From contig JAXMCI010000046.1 in NCBI GenBank assembly GCA_046349435.1, positions 1 to 60,752 on the forward strand: 60,752 bases of DNA, read 5' to 3'. Source of the DNA: JAXMCI01 sp046349435 (GTDB lineage Bacteria > Pseudomonadota > Alphaproteobacteria > Dongiales > Dongiaceae). Numbering within the stretch: position 1 is the stretch's first letter; the number at the start of each line of letters is the position of its first letter. Of this stretch, positions 8,815 to 18,002 are shown in pieces. The notes beneath the pieces were generated by a model. The model saw only the letters and a program-made list of their open reading frames with translations, made no database searches and was not told the origin of the DNA. The translations under genes and the position numbers were made by a program.

Positions 8815-11800
8815 CCGTGCTCCGGTGAGGCCAGTGGCGCCAGTGGCTCCCGTGTTGCCGGTGAGCCCGGTGGCGCCGGTCTCGCCGGTGAGGCCGGTCG
8901 CGCCCGTGTTGCCGGTGAGCCCGGTCGCGCCAGTCTCGCCGGTGAGGCCCGTAGCGCCCGTGTTGCCGGTGAGGCCGGTGGCGCCGGTCTCGCCGGTGAG
9001 GCCCGTTGCGCCCGTGTTGCCGGTGAGGCCCGTCGCGCCGGTCTCGCCGGTGAGGCGCCCGGCTCCGGTCTCGCCGGTGCGCCCGTGGCACCCGTGTTGC
9101 CGGTGAGCCCGGTCGCGCCGGTGAGCCCCGTGGCACCCGTGTTGCCGGTGAGGCCGGTGGCGCCAGTCTCGCCGGTGAGGCCGGTAGCGCCCGTGTTGCC
9201 GGTGAGCCCGGTGGCCCCGGTCTCGCCGGTGAGGCCCGTCGCGCCCGTGTTGCCGGTGAGGCCGGTGGCGCCGGTCTCGCCGGTGAGGCCCGTTGCGCCC
9301 GTGTTGCCGGTGAGGCCCGTCGCGCCGGTCTCGCCGGGAGGCCCGGCGCCCGTGTTGCCGGTGAGGCCAGTCGCGCCCGTGTTGCCGGTGAGGCCCGTGG
9401 CGCCGGTCTCGCTAGGCCCGTGGCACCCGTGTTGCCAGTGAGGCCAGTGGCGCCAGTCTCGCCGGTGAGGCCCGTTGCGCCCGTGCTGCCGGTGAGCCCG
9501 GTCGCGCCGGTCTCGCCGGTGAGGCCCGTTGCGCCCGTCTTGCCGGTGAGCCTGGTCGCGCCGGTCTCGCCGGTGAGGCCGGTCGCGCCGGTCTCGCCGG
9601 TCTCGCCAGTGAGGCCTGTGGCTCCGGTCTCGCCGGTGAGGCCCGTGGCACCCGTGTTGCCGGTGAGCCCAGTCGCGCCGGTGAGCCGGTGGCGCCCGTT
9701 TCGCCAGTCAGGCCAGTGGCTCCGGTCTCGCCGGTGAGGCCTGTGGCGCCCGTGTTGCCGGTGAGGCCCGGTGGCGCCCGTCTCGCCAGTGAGGCCCGTG
9801 GCCCGGTTGCCGGTGAGGCCTGTTGCGCCCGTGTTGCCGGTGAGGCCGGTGGCGCCGGTCTCGCCGGTGAGGCCCGTTGCGCCCGTGTTGCCGGTGAGCC
9901 CGGTCGCGCCGGTCTCGCCAGTGAGGCCCGTCGCACCCGTGTTGCCGGTGAGCCCGGTCGCGCCCGTGTTGCCGGTGAGCCCGGTGGCGCCAGTCTCGCC
10001 GGTGAGGCCCGTAGCGCCTGTGTTGCCGGTGAGGCCGGTGGCCTGGGTCGCGCCGGTGCACCTGTGGCACCCGTGTTGCCGGTGAGGCCGGTCGCGCCCG
10101 TCTCGCCGGTGAGGCCCGTGGCGCCCGTGTTGCCAGTGAGGCCAGTGGCGCCAGTCTCGCCGGTGAGGCCCGTTGCGCCCGTGCTGCCGGTGAGGCCGGT
10201 GGCGCCGGTTGCCGGTGAGGCCCGTGTACCCGTGTTGCCGGTGAGGCCTGTGGCCTGGTCTCGCCGGTGAGCCCGTGGCACCCGTGTTGCCGGTGAGGCC
10301 GGTGGCGCCAGTCTCGCCGGTGAGGCCCGTGGCGCCCGTGCTGCCGGTGAGGCCGGTGGCGCCGGTCTCGCCGGTGAGGCCCGTGGCACCCGTGTTGCCG
10401 GTGAGGCCCGGTGGCGCCGGTCTCGCCGGTGAGGCCCGTGGCACCCGTGTTGCCGGTGAGGCCGGTGGCGCCGGTCTCGCCGGTGAGGCCTGTGGCGCCC
10501 GTGTCTCGCCGGTGAGGCCAGTCGCGCCGGTCTCGCCAGTGAGGCCTGTGGCGCCGGTCTCGCCGGTGAGGCCCGTGGCACCCGTGTTGCCGGTGAGGCC
10601 GGTCGCGCCCGTTCCGCCGGTGAGGCCAGTCGCGCCAGTCTCGCCGGTGAGGGCCGGTGGCACCCGTGTTGCCGGTGAGGCTGTCGCTCCGGTCTCGCCC
10701 GTGAGGCCGGTCGCGCCAGTCTCAGGGTGAGGCCCGTGGCACCCGTGTTGCCGGTGAGGCCGGTGGCCCCGGTCTCGCCGGTGAGGCCGGTTGCACCCGT
10801 GTTGCCGGTGAGCCCGGTGGCCCCGGTCTCGCCGTGGACCTGAGGCTCCGGTCTCGCCGGTGAGCCCGTGGCACCGGTGTTGCCTGAGGCCAGTCGCCGC
10901 CGGTGAGGCCAGTCGCGCCCGTGCTGCCGGTGAGGCCGGTGCGCCGTTCGCCAGTAGGCCGTGGCTCCGGTCTCGCCGGTGAGCCCCGTGGCACCCGTGT
11001 TGCCGGTGAGGCCCGTCGCGCCGGTCTCGCCGGTGAGGCCCGTGGCACCCGTGTTGCCGGTGAGGCCGGTGGCGCCGGTCTCGCCGGTGAGGCCTGTGGC
11101 GCCCGTGTTGCCGGTGAGGCCCGTAGCGCCCGGTCTCGCCAGTGAGCCCGCACCGTGTTGCCGTGAGCCGGTGGCGCCGGTCTCGCCGGAGGCCGGCCGG
11201 TTGCCGGTGAGCCGTGCGCCGGTCTGCGCCGGTGAGGCCCCGTGGCGCCCGTGTTGCCGGTGAGGCCGGTGGCCCCGGTCTCGCCGGTGAGGCCCGTCGC
11301 GCCCGTCTCGCCGGTGAGGCCCGTGGCACCCGTGTTGCCGGTGAGGCCCGTAGCGCCGGTCTCGCCGGTGAGGCCAGTCGCGCCGGTCTCGCCGGTGAGC
11401 CCGTGGCACCCGTGTTGCCGGTGAGCCCGGTCGCGCCGGTCTCGCCAGTGAGGCCTGTGGCTCCCGGTCTCGCCGGTGAGCCCGGTCGCGCCGGTCTCGC
11501 CGGTGAGGCCCGTGGCACCCGTGTTGCCGGTGACTGGTGGCGCCGGTCTCGCCGGTGAGGCCTGTGGCACCCGTGTTGCCGGTGAGGCCCGTGGCGCCCG
11601 TGTTGCCGGTGAGGCCCGTGGCGCCAGTCTCGCCGGTGAGCCCGTGGCACCCGTGTTGCCAGTGAGGCCCGTGGCGCCGGTCTCGCCGGTGAGGAAGCCC
11701 GTGGCACCCGTGTTGCCGGTGAGCCCGGTGGCGCCGGTCTCGCGGTGAGGCCCGTAGCGCCCGTGTTGCCGGTGAGGCCGGTGGCCCCGGTCTCGCCGGT

Positions 11801-13480
11801 AGAGCCCGTCGCGCCCGTCTCGCCCGTGAGGCCGGTGGCGCCGGTCTCGCCGGTGAGGCCAGTCGCGCCCGTCTCGCCGGTGAGGCCCGTGGCACCGTGT
11901 TGCCAGTGAGGCCCGTAGCGCCAGTCTCGCCGGTGAGGCCCGTCGCGCCCGTGTTGCCGGTGAGGCCCGTGGCGCCGGTCTCGCCGGTGAGGCCCGTAGC
12001 ACCCGTGTTGCCGGTGAGCCCGGTGGCGCCGGTCTCGCCGGTGAGGCCTGTGGCACCCGTGTTGCCGGTGAGGCCCGTTGCGCCCGTGTTGCCGGTGAGG
12101 CCCGTCGCGCCAGTCTCGCCGGTGAGGCCCGTGGCACCCGTGTTGCCGGTGAGGCCGTGCACCGGTCTGGCCTGTGGCCGGTCTCGCCGGTGAGGCCCGT
12201 AGCACCCGTGTTGCCGGTGAGCCCCGTCGCGCCGGTCTCGCCGGTAGGCCCGTAGCGCCCGTCTCGCCGGTGAGCCCGGTGGCGCCGGTCTCGCCGGTGA
12301 GGCCCGTCGCGCCCGTGCTGCCGGTGAGGCCCGTAGCACCCGTGTTGCCGGTGAGGCCCGTGGCGCCGGTCTGCCAGTGAGGCCTGCTGGCGCCGGTCTC
12401 GCCGGTGAGGCCCGTAGCGCCCGTGTTGCCGGTGAGGCCTCCGTGCCGGTCGCGCCGGTCTCGCCGGTGAGGCCGTCGCACCCGTATTGCCGGTGAGGCC
12501 CGTTGCGCCGGTCTCGCCGGTGAGGCCCGTCGCACCCGTGTTGCCGGTGAGGCCTGTGCGCCGAGGTCTCGCCGGTGAGGCCCGTCGCGCCCGTGTTGCC
12601 GGTGAGGCCTGTGGCGCCGGTCGTCGCCGGTGAGCCCGTCGCGCCGTGTTGCCGGTGAGGCCCATGGCGCCGTGTTGCCGGTGAGCTGTCGCGCGCCGGT
12701 CTCCCCGGTGAGGCCGGTCGCGCCCGTGGTGCCGGTGAGGCCGATCGCACCCGTGGTGCCGGTCAGGCCGGTGGCGCCAGTCGTGCCGGAGGCCGTCGCA
12801 CCCGTGGCGCCGGTCAGGCCGGTGGCGCCGGTTGCGCCGGTGAGGCCCGTCGCGCCTGTGGCGCCGGTGAGGCGGTTGCCGTGGTGCCGGTGAGGCCGGT
12901 GGCGCCGGTCGGCCTGAGGCCCGTCGCGCCCGTGGCTCCGGTGAGGCCGGTCGCGCCCGTGGTGCCGGTGAGGCCGATCGCATGGTGCGTGGCGCCGTCG
13001 TGCCGGTGAGGCCCGTCGCCCCGTGGCGCCGGTCGCCGGTTGCACCCGTGGTGCCGGTGAGGCCGGTGGCGCCGGTCGTGCCGGTGAGGCCCGTCGCGCC
13101 CGTGGTGCCGGTGAGGCCGGTCGCACCCGTGGTGCCGGTCGTGCCGGTGAGGCCCGTCGCGCCCGTGGCTCCGGTAGCCGGTGCACCCGTGGTGCCGGTC
13201 AGGCCGGTGGCGCCCCGTGGCTGCCGGTGAGGCCCGTCGCGCCCGTGGCTCCGGTGAGGCCGGTCGCACCCGTGGTGCCGGTCAGGCCGGTGGCACCCGT
13301 GGTGCCGGTCAGGCCGGTCGCACCCGTGGTGCCGGTCAGGCCGGTGGCACCCGTGGTGCCGGTCAGGCCGGTGGCACCCGTGGTGCCGGTCAGGCCGGTG
13401 GCGCCTGTGGCGCCGGTGAGGCCGGTCGCACCCGTCGTGCCGGTGAGGCCGGTGGCGCCTGTCGGGCCGACCGGGCCGGC
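7965..13480 (-). repeat. Collagen-type tandem repeat, mainly 54-bp units
   Basis: The central block (about 8,570-12,690) is built of a 54-bp unit that reads GATGLTGETGATGLTGNT in the minus-strand frame, giving Gly-X-Thr in every triplet with X cycling Ala, Leu, Glu, Ala, Leu, Asn. The block from about 12,700 to 13,480 uses a related 27-bp unit, GATGLTGTT, and 7,965-8,530 is irregular. Units differ mostly at third codon positions: all four Ala codons occur at equivalent sites. Small length errors, mostly apparent deletions of one or two bases, break the frame repeatedly (examples near 8,817, 9,050, 9,338, 11,150, 12,640). On the plus strand the same DNA gives spurious PVAPVSPVRP open frames. 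Confidence 0.9.
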
Positions 13481-15796
13481 GGCGTTGCCGATGGCGCCGG
13501 TGGCGCCGATGGTGGCCGAGCCGGTGCCGAGCGTGATGTCGAAGCTCGAGGCGTTGAAGTTGCCGAGGAAGGTCACCGAATCGAGGACGGTGCCGGTCTG
13601 GTTGGCGCCGGAGAAGAGCTGGACCGTCGCCTCGCCGTTGCCGACGATCACCTTGTAGCTCGCCGGATCGGACCCGAGGCCCTGCAGGTTGAGCGTGTCG
13701 CCGATGTTGAAGCCCGCGATGCGCGCGTCGACCTGCTTGGCGTTGGCCTCGGTGACAGACTGGCCGGTGGCGGTGCCGTCGTTGACGAAGTTGATGGTCT
13801 GGCCGGCGCCCATCGAGACGCCGGAGCCGATCACCAGCGAGGCGTTGTTGCCGTAGAGATTGAACTGGCCGCTGCCGGTCACGGTGAGGTTCGTGCCGCC
13901 CAGGGTCGCGGTGGTCGAGCCCGACAGGCCGCCGACGATGTTCACCGAGCCGTCGTTCTGGAAGTACTCGCTCCCGGTGCCGCTGCCCGGGCCGCCGGTG
14001 TTTGTCAGGGTCCAGCTGGTCGCGCTGCCGGGCGTCGTGTCGGCCGTGCCGTTGACGAAGATCGCGCCCTGGTTGACCACCGTGAGCGCGCTCAGATACT
14101 GCGAGGTGCCGCCGAAATTGTCGTCGATCGTCCAGGTGCTGGAGCCGGTCGCCGCGCTCACCGAGCCGGGGATGTAGATGACGTTGGGAACGAAGAGGTT
14201 GGCGGTCGCCCCGCTGTTGATGAAGGTGAGGTCGGTGCCGGCCGTCGTCGGGACGGTGCCGCCCCACGACGTCGCGTCCAGCCAGGAATCGACCGCGCCG
14301 CGGGCATGCAGCTGCGCGTCGGTGCTGAGGAAGACGTCGGTCCCGTTCGCGCCGTCGGAGATCCAGTTGACGTAGCTGCCGGCGGCGGGGGCGCTCGACA
14401 GCGAGAGGTTGAAGGATCCGGCGCCGCTGTTCACCGTGATGGTGCTGCCGGACAGCGTCACCGACTGCATGGTGTTGCTCGACAGCGCGTCGAGGTCGAT
14501 CACGTTCGTCGGCGTCGTGCTGCTGGTGCCGACGTTGAGGCCGGCGATGGAGCCGGCGAAGCCGCCGAGCAGGCTGCTCGCGACCGTGCCGCTGTGCAGG
14601 TCGAGGGTCGTGCCGGTCCCGGCGTTCAGCGACACCGTGATGCCCGACTGGACCGCCTGGTCGAGCCGAAGGGTCGCATTGTTGCCGATCTGCAGGCTCG
14701 TATTGTTGTTCCCGACGTTCCCGATGTTGGCGTTGACGATGAGCGTCCCGCCGTTCACCGACGCATTGATGGTGCCGTTGCCGACGATAGTGCTACCGGT
14801 CACCGTCCCGTTGCCGGTGAGCAGCGTGTTCGCTCCGCCAAGCGTGATGACGCCGGTGGTAATCGTCCCGCCGCCGAGCGTGATCCTGGTGTTGTTGGAG
14901 AGCGTTATCGTGTTGGTGCCGCCATTCACCAAAAGGTTGTTGGCACCGACATTGAGATTGGCGGTCCCGGCGCCAGAGAAGTTCATGATGATGTTGGACA
15001 GCGTGGCGGAACTGGCCACGCCCAAGTTGACCGTGTAGCCGCCACCCCCTGTGCCGCCGAAAATCGCATTGTCGCCCGCCGCCGTCGGCGCGGTGCCGCC
15101 AATCCAGCCGGTCCCGGCTGCAGTCCAGGTGCCGCTCGTCGGGGACGGGCCGGTGCCGCTGGGGCCGTTCCATGTGCGCGTGGCGAGCAGGCCCGCATAG
15201 GCCGCCGAGCCGTGCGCGGTGATGGGCGGCCGGACCGCAGCTGGCCCAGGCCGCCCGGACAACTCCCAGGCTCCGCCGCGAGCGGCCGCGCCCACCAGGC
15301 TCCCTGCCGCCAGGACTCCAGTACCGCTCGCGCCGCGCAACGCCTCGACAAGGGTACGACCCGCCTCGCCCGCACCGGCGTAGCAGCTCCACAGCCGCAG
15401 GTCGCCATCCTCGCCGAGCGCGCCGCCGATGGCGGCGAGATCGTCCGCCTCCTGCGCCACCGTCTCCGCCGACCACGCGCCGGCGGCGAACGCGACCCGG
15501 CCTGGGCTGCCGTGCGCCATGACATGGATGGCGTCCAGCCCGCGGCGGCCGGCGAGTACCGCCGCCATCTGCCGCGCCGCCGGCCGCACCGCGTCGAGCA
15601 GGATCGCCTCGACCCCCGGGCGCAGGTTGCCGAGGATCGTGTCGCGATCGTCGACGGCGGGATCGAGGAAGAGGATTTCCCGGAACTGGCTCATGGCGGG
15701 GTCCTGCGGCTGGCGGGTCGATGCGGAATGGCGGGGGAGGGCCCCGGCGCGGCGGTCGGCGCGGCGGTCGGCGCGAGCGGCACGGCGGTCGGTCAT
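13199..15796 (-). CDS. N-terminal module of the collagen-like protein (DUF4347 plus beta-rich passenger)
   Basis: The intact reading frame runs from the ATG at 15796 down to about 13,225, where a one-base length change in the repeat breaks it. DUF4347 shows ILFLDPAVDD, IHVMAHGSPG (His95 counted from this start) and LRLWSCYAGAG (Cys138). DUF4347 is known as an N-terminal domain of very large secreted bacterial proteins. The following 550 or so residues are rich in Thr, Ser, Asn and Gly with short hydrophobic strands (for example LLTGNGTVTGSTIVGNGT), as in beta-helix or autotransporter-passenger folds. It has only one visible cysteine, within DUF4347, and no Sec signal, consistent with a C-terminally targeted type I substrate. 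The collagen part begins at about 13,480 (GPVGPTGATGLTGTTG). Confidence 0.8.
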   Translation of the reverse strand: MTDRRAARADRRADRRAGALPRHSASTRQPQDPAMSQFREILFLDPAVDDRDTILGNLRPGVEAILLDAVRPAARQMAAVLAGRRGLDAIHVMAHGSPGRVAFAAGAWSAETVAQEADDLAAIGGALGEDGDLRLWSCYAGAGEAGRTLVEALRGASGTGVLAAGSLVGAAARGGAWELSGRPGPAAVRPPITAHGSAAYAGLLATRTWNGPSGTGPSPTSGTWTAAGTGWIGGTAPTAAGDNAIFGGTGGGGYTVNLGVASSATLSNIIMNFSGAGTANLNVGANNLLVNGGTNTITLSNNTRITLGGGTITTGVITLGGANTLLTGNGTVTGSTIVGNGTINASVNGGTLIVNANIGNVGNNNTSLQIGNNATLRLDQAVQSGITVSLNAGTGTTLDLHSGTVASSLLGGFAGSIAGLNVGTSSTTPTNVIDLDALSSNTMQSVTLSGSTITVNSGAGSFNLSLSSAPAAGSYVNWISDGANGTDVFLSTDAQLHARGAVDSWLDATSWGGTVPTTAGTDLTFINSGATANLFVPNVIYIPGSVSAATGSSTWTIDDNFGGTSQYLSALTVVNQGAIFVNGTADTTPGSATSWTLTNTGGPGSGTGSEYFQNDGSVNIVGGLSGSTTATLGGTNLTVTGSGQFNLYGNNASLVIGSGVSMGAGQTINFVNDGTATGQSVTEANAKQVDARIAGFNIGDTLNLQGLGSDPASYKVIVGNGEATVQLFSGANQTGTVLDSVTFLGNFNASSFDITLGTGSATIGATGAIGNAAGPVGPTGATGLTGTTGATGLTGATGATGLTGTTGATGLTGTTGATGLTGTTGATGLTGTTGATGLTGTTGATGLTGATGATGLTGSHGAPPA

Positions 15797-15813
15797 CGGG
15801 TGCTCTCCGGGGG

Positions 15814-18002
15814 CTAGGAAGCGACGGCCGCCGCGCGGGCGCCCGCGTTGGCGGCGCGGGGCGGGCGGGCGGAAGAAGGGGATCGCCTGGCGGCGGGGCG
15901 CGCGGCGGCCGGCGGGCGCGCGACGCGCTCGAGGAAGTCCTCCAGCGCGGCGATGGCCGTGCGGTCGCGGTAGACGCGGTGCTTGCCCTCGGCCATGCGG
16001 CGGCGCAGCGCGGCGCGCCAGTCCGGGTCGCGGGCGAGGCGCACGGCAATCGTGACGTACTCGTCGACGCTGGCGGCGACGGTCTCCTCGACCCCCATCA
16101 GGCGGAGGATCGCCGCGCTGTGCCGGCCGCGCATCAGCGGGCCGGGCATCGTCACCACCGGGACGTCGACGGCCAGGCCCTCGAGCGTAGTGTTGCCGCC
16201 CGACCAGCCGAGGCTGTCGAGCACCACGTCGCACTGGCCGATGGCGCCGACGAACTGCGGCAGGCCGAGCCGGGGCAGGAAGACGCAATGCGCCTGGGCC
16301 TCCAGCCCCTGCGCGGCGAAGGCGCGCTCCAGCCGCCGCTGCATGCGGGCGGTGACCTCGTCGCCATGCATCGAGCCGATGAAGGCGAACTGGCAGTCGC
16401 CGGCGTCGCGCGCGATGCGGGCGAAGACCTCGTCGTAGCGCGGCAGGTACTTGAACAGCGACTGGCCGCACCAGTAGGCGGTCGCTTCCGGCCGCAGGCC
16501 GAGCCCGGCGCGGTCGAGCGGCGCCGGCGCGACGTCGAGCGGCTCGTAGTAGATCGACAGGTTGGGCAGGCGCACGAGGCGCTCGGTGTAGTGGCCGTCG
16601 CCGTCGGCCGGCTCCATCAGCTCGCTCGACAGGACGTAGTCGATGGTCGGGTAGCCGGTGGTGTTGGGGTGCCCCCAGGAGACGCACTGCACCGGGGCCA
16701 GCCGGTTGGCGGCGATCCAGGCCGCGCCCGGGTCCATGCCGATCTCGGGGTAGAGCAGCACGTGCGGCCGGTCGGCGAGGATCTCCTCGCGCCAGCGTTC
16801 CTGCGGCAGCGGGCCCTGCACGAAGCGCTCGCAGAGCCCGGCGGCGAGCCGCGTCTGCTCGTCGCGCAGATCGCCGGTGTGGTAGCCGAAGACGGCGAAG
16901 CGCTTGCGGTCGAGCTGGGTCAGCCAGCCCTTGATCATCAGCTTCCACACCGTGTGGTGGCGGAACAGGCCGCTGACGATGCCGACCCGGATGCGCTCGC
17001 CGGCGGCGGGCGGCGAGGCCAGCACGGCGGCGGGGTGGCGGCGCGCCACGGCGCGGCAGGCGAGCCGGCCGAGGAGCGACTGGAGCTCGCGGTCCGGCTC
17101 GCCCTGGTAGGGCAGGAAGAAGGGCTGGTGCGACCCGACCGCCGCGGCGAGGTCGCCGGCCGGCCGGCCGGCATCGAAGTCGTCGCACAGGCGGCGCAGG
17201 CGCTCGGCATAGGCGGCACGGCGCGCCGCCACCTCCGCCTCGTCCTCGTAGACGATCGGCAGCTGCGCCATGCAGGCCCGCAGGCGCAGGTCGGCACGGA
17301 GCCGGCTCCGCCGCCAGCACCTGCTCGAGCATGCGCCGTGGCCGCCTCGGGCCGGCACTGCAGCTCATGCAGCGCGGCGAGGCCGAGATGCGCGTCGGCG
17401 AGGCCGGGCTGCAGCGCCAGCGCCCGCTCGAAGCGCTCCGCCGCGTCGGCGTGGCGCCCCTGGCTGCTCAGCGCCGCGGCGAAGCCGGCATGCAGCGCGG
17501 CATCCTCGGGGCGGATCGCCAGCGCGCGCTCGTAGTGCGCCGCCGCCTCGTCGTGGCGGCCCAGCCGGTTGAGCACGCCCGCGAAGCTGGCGTGCAGCGC
17601 CGCCGAGCCCGGATCGACCGCCACCGCCCGCTCGTAGCAGGCCAGCGCCAGGGCCGGGCGGTCCTGCTCCAGCAGGGCGCGGCCGAGATTGTCGTAGGCG
17701 GCGGCGTAGTCGGGCTTGAGGGCGGCCGCCTTCTCCCAGTGCGGCATCGCCCTGTCGAGCTCGCCGCGGCGCTGCAGCGCGACCCCGAGGTTGTTGTGCG
17801 CCTCGGCATGGTCGGGCGCGCCGGCCAGCGCGCGCTCGATCAGGCGCACCGCCTCGTCGAGCTGCCCGTCCTGCAGCGCGATGACGCCGGAGAGGTGCAG
17901 CGCCTCGGGGTGGGCGGGGTCGACGGCGAGCATGTCGCCGTAGAGGGCTGCGGCCTCGACGGTGCGGCCGGCCTGGTGGTGCGCGAAACCGGCCTGCAGC
18001 AT
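15814..18002 (-). pseudogene. TPR plus GT41 (O-GlcNAc transferase/SPINDLY-like) glycosyltransferase, frame broken as sequenced
   Basis: From about 18,002 the frame reads MLQAGFAHHQAGRTVEAAAL and then at least six TPR units (HNNLGVALQRRGELDRA, YDNLGRALLEQDRPALA). Near 17,335 and 17,310 two small length errors shift the frame into the catalytic part, which then reads intact to the TAG at 15814. Catalytic signatures fit GT41: IRVGIVSGLFRHHTVWKLM, SWGHPNTTGYPTIDY, FKYLPRYDEVF and LDSLGWSGGNTTLEGLAVD. GT41 enzymes move GlcNAc or hexose from nucleotide sugars to Ser/Thr (OGT/SPY) or Asn (HMW1C) in the cytosol. The gene ends 17 bp before the collagen-like gene, whose repeats have a Thr in every triplet, so that protein is the obvious candidate acceptor. 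One added base near 18,020 would fuse it to the upstream TPR-GT9 gene. Confidence 0.75.

Larger units (their letters stand above)
7495..15796 (-). pseudogene. Giant collagen-like DUF4347 type I-secreted protein, frame broken as sequenced
   Basis: One gene can be traced through three minus-strand frames. Modules in order: DUF4347 (about residues 40-190), a Thr/Asn/Gly-rich beta-helix-like passenger (about 200-770), roughly 1,800 residues of Gly-X-Thr collagen triplets, and a C-terminal domain with ITLDGP-type glycine-rich strands ending LTLDDLLKNNSLILPPH, which resembles type I secretion C-terminal target domains. Start: the ATG at 15796 has GGAGAG about 7 bases upstream; the in-frame ATG at 15694 with AGGA is the alternative. 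It begins 17 bp after the GT41 gene and sits opposite a type I ABC transporter and HlyD gene, the expected exporter. The repeat contains many small frame breaks, while both ends read cleanly. Expected location is the cell surface or outside. Confidence 0.75.

Noticed and set aside
8570..13480. CRISPR array or non-coding satellite
   Set aside because: Units are contiguous without unique spacers, the period is 54 bp (27 bp in one block), and differences follow codon third positions. It is a coding tandem repeat; no cas genes are present.
8825..13658. Many plus-strand open frames reading PVAPVSPVRPVAPVLPVRP
   Set aside because: They are the exact reverse reading of the collagen repeat. The minus strand gives clean Gly-X-Thr triplets with wobble variation, intact flanking domains and a gene-like context; the plus strand has none.
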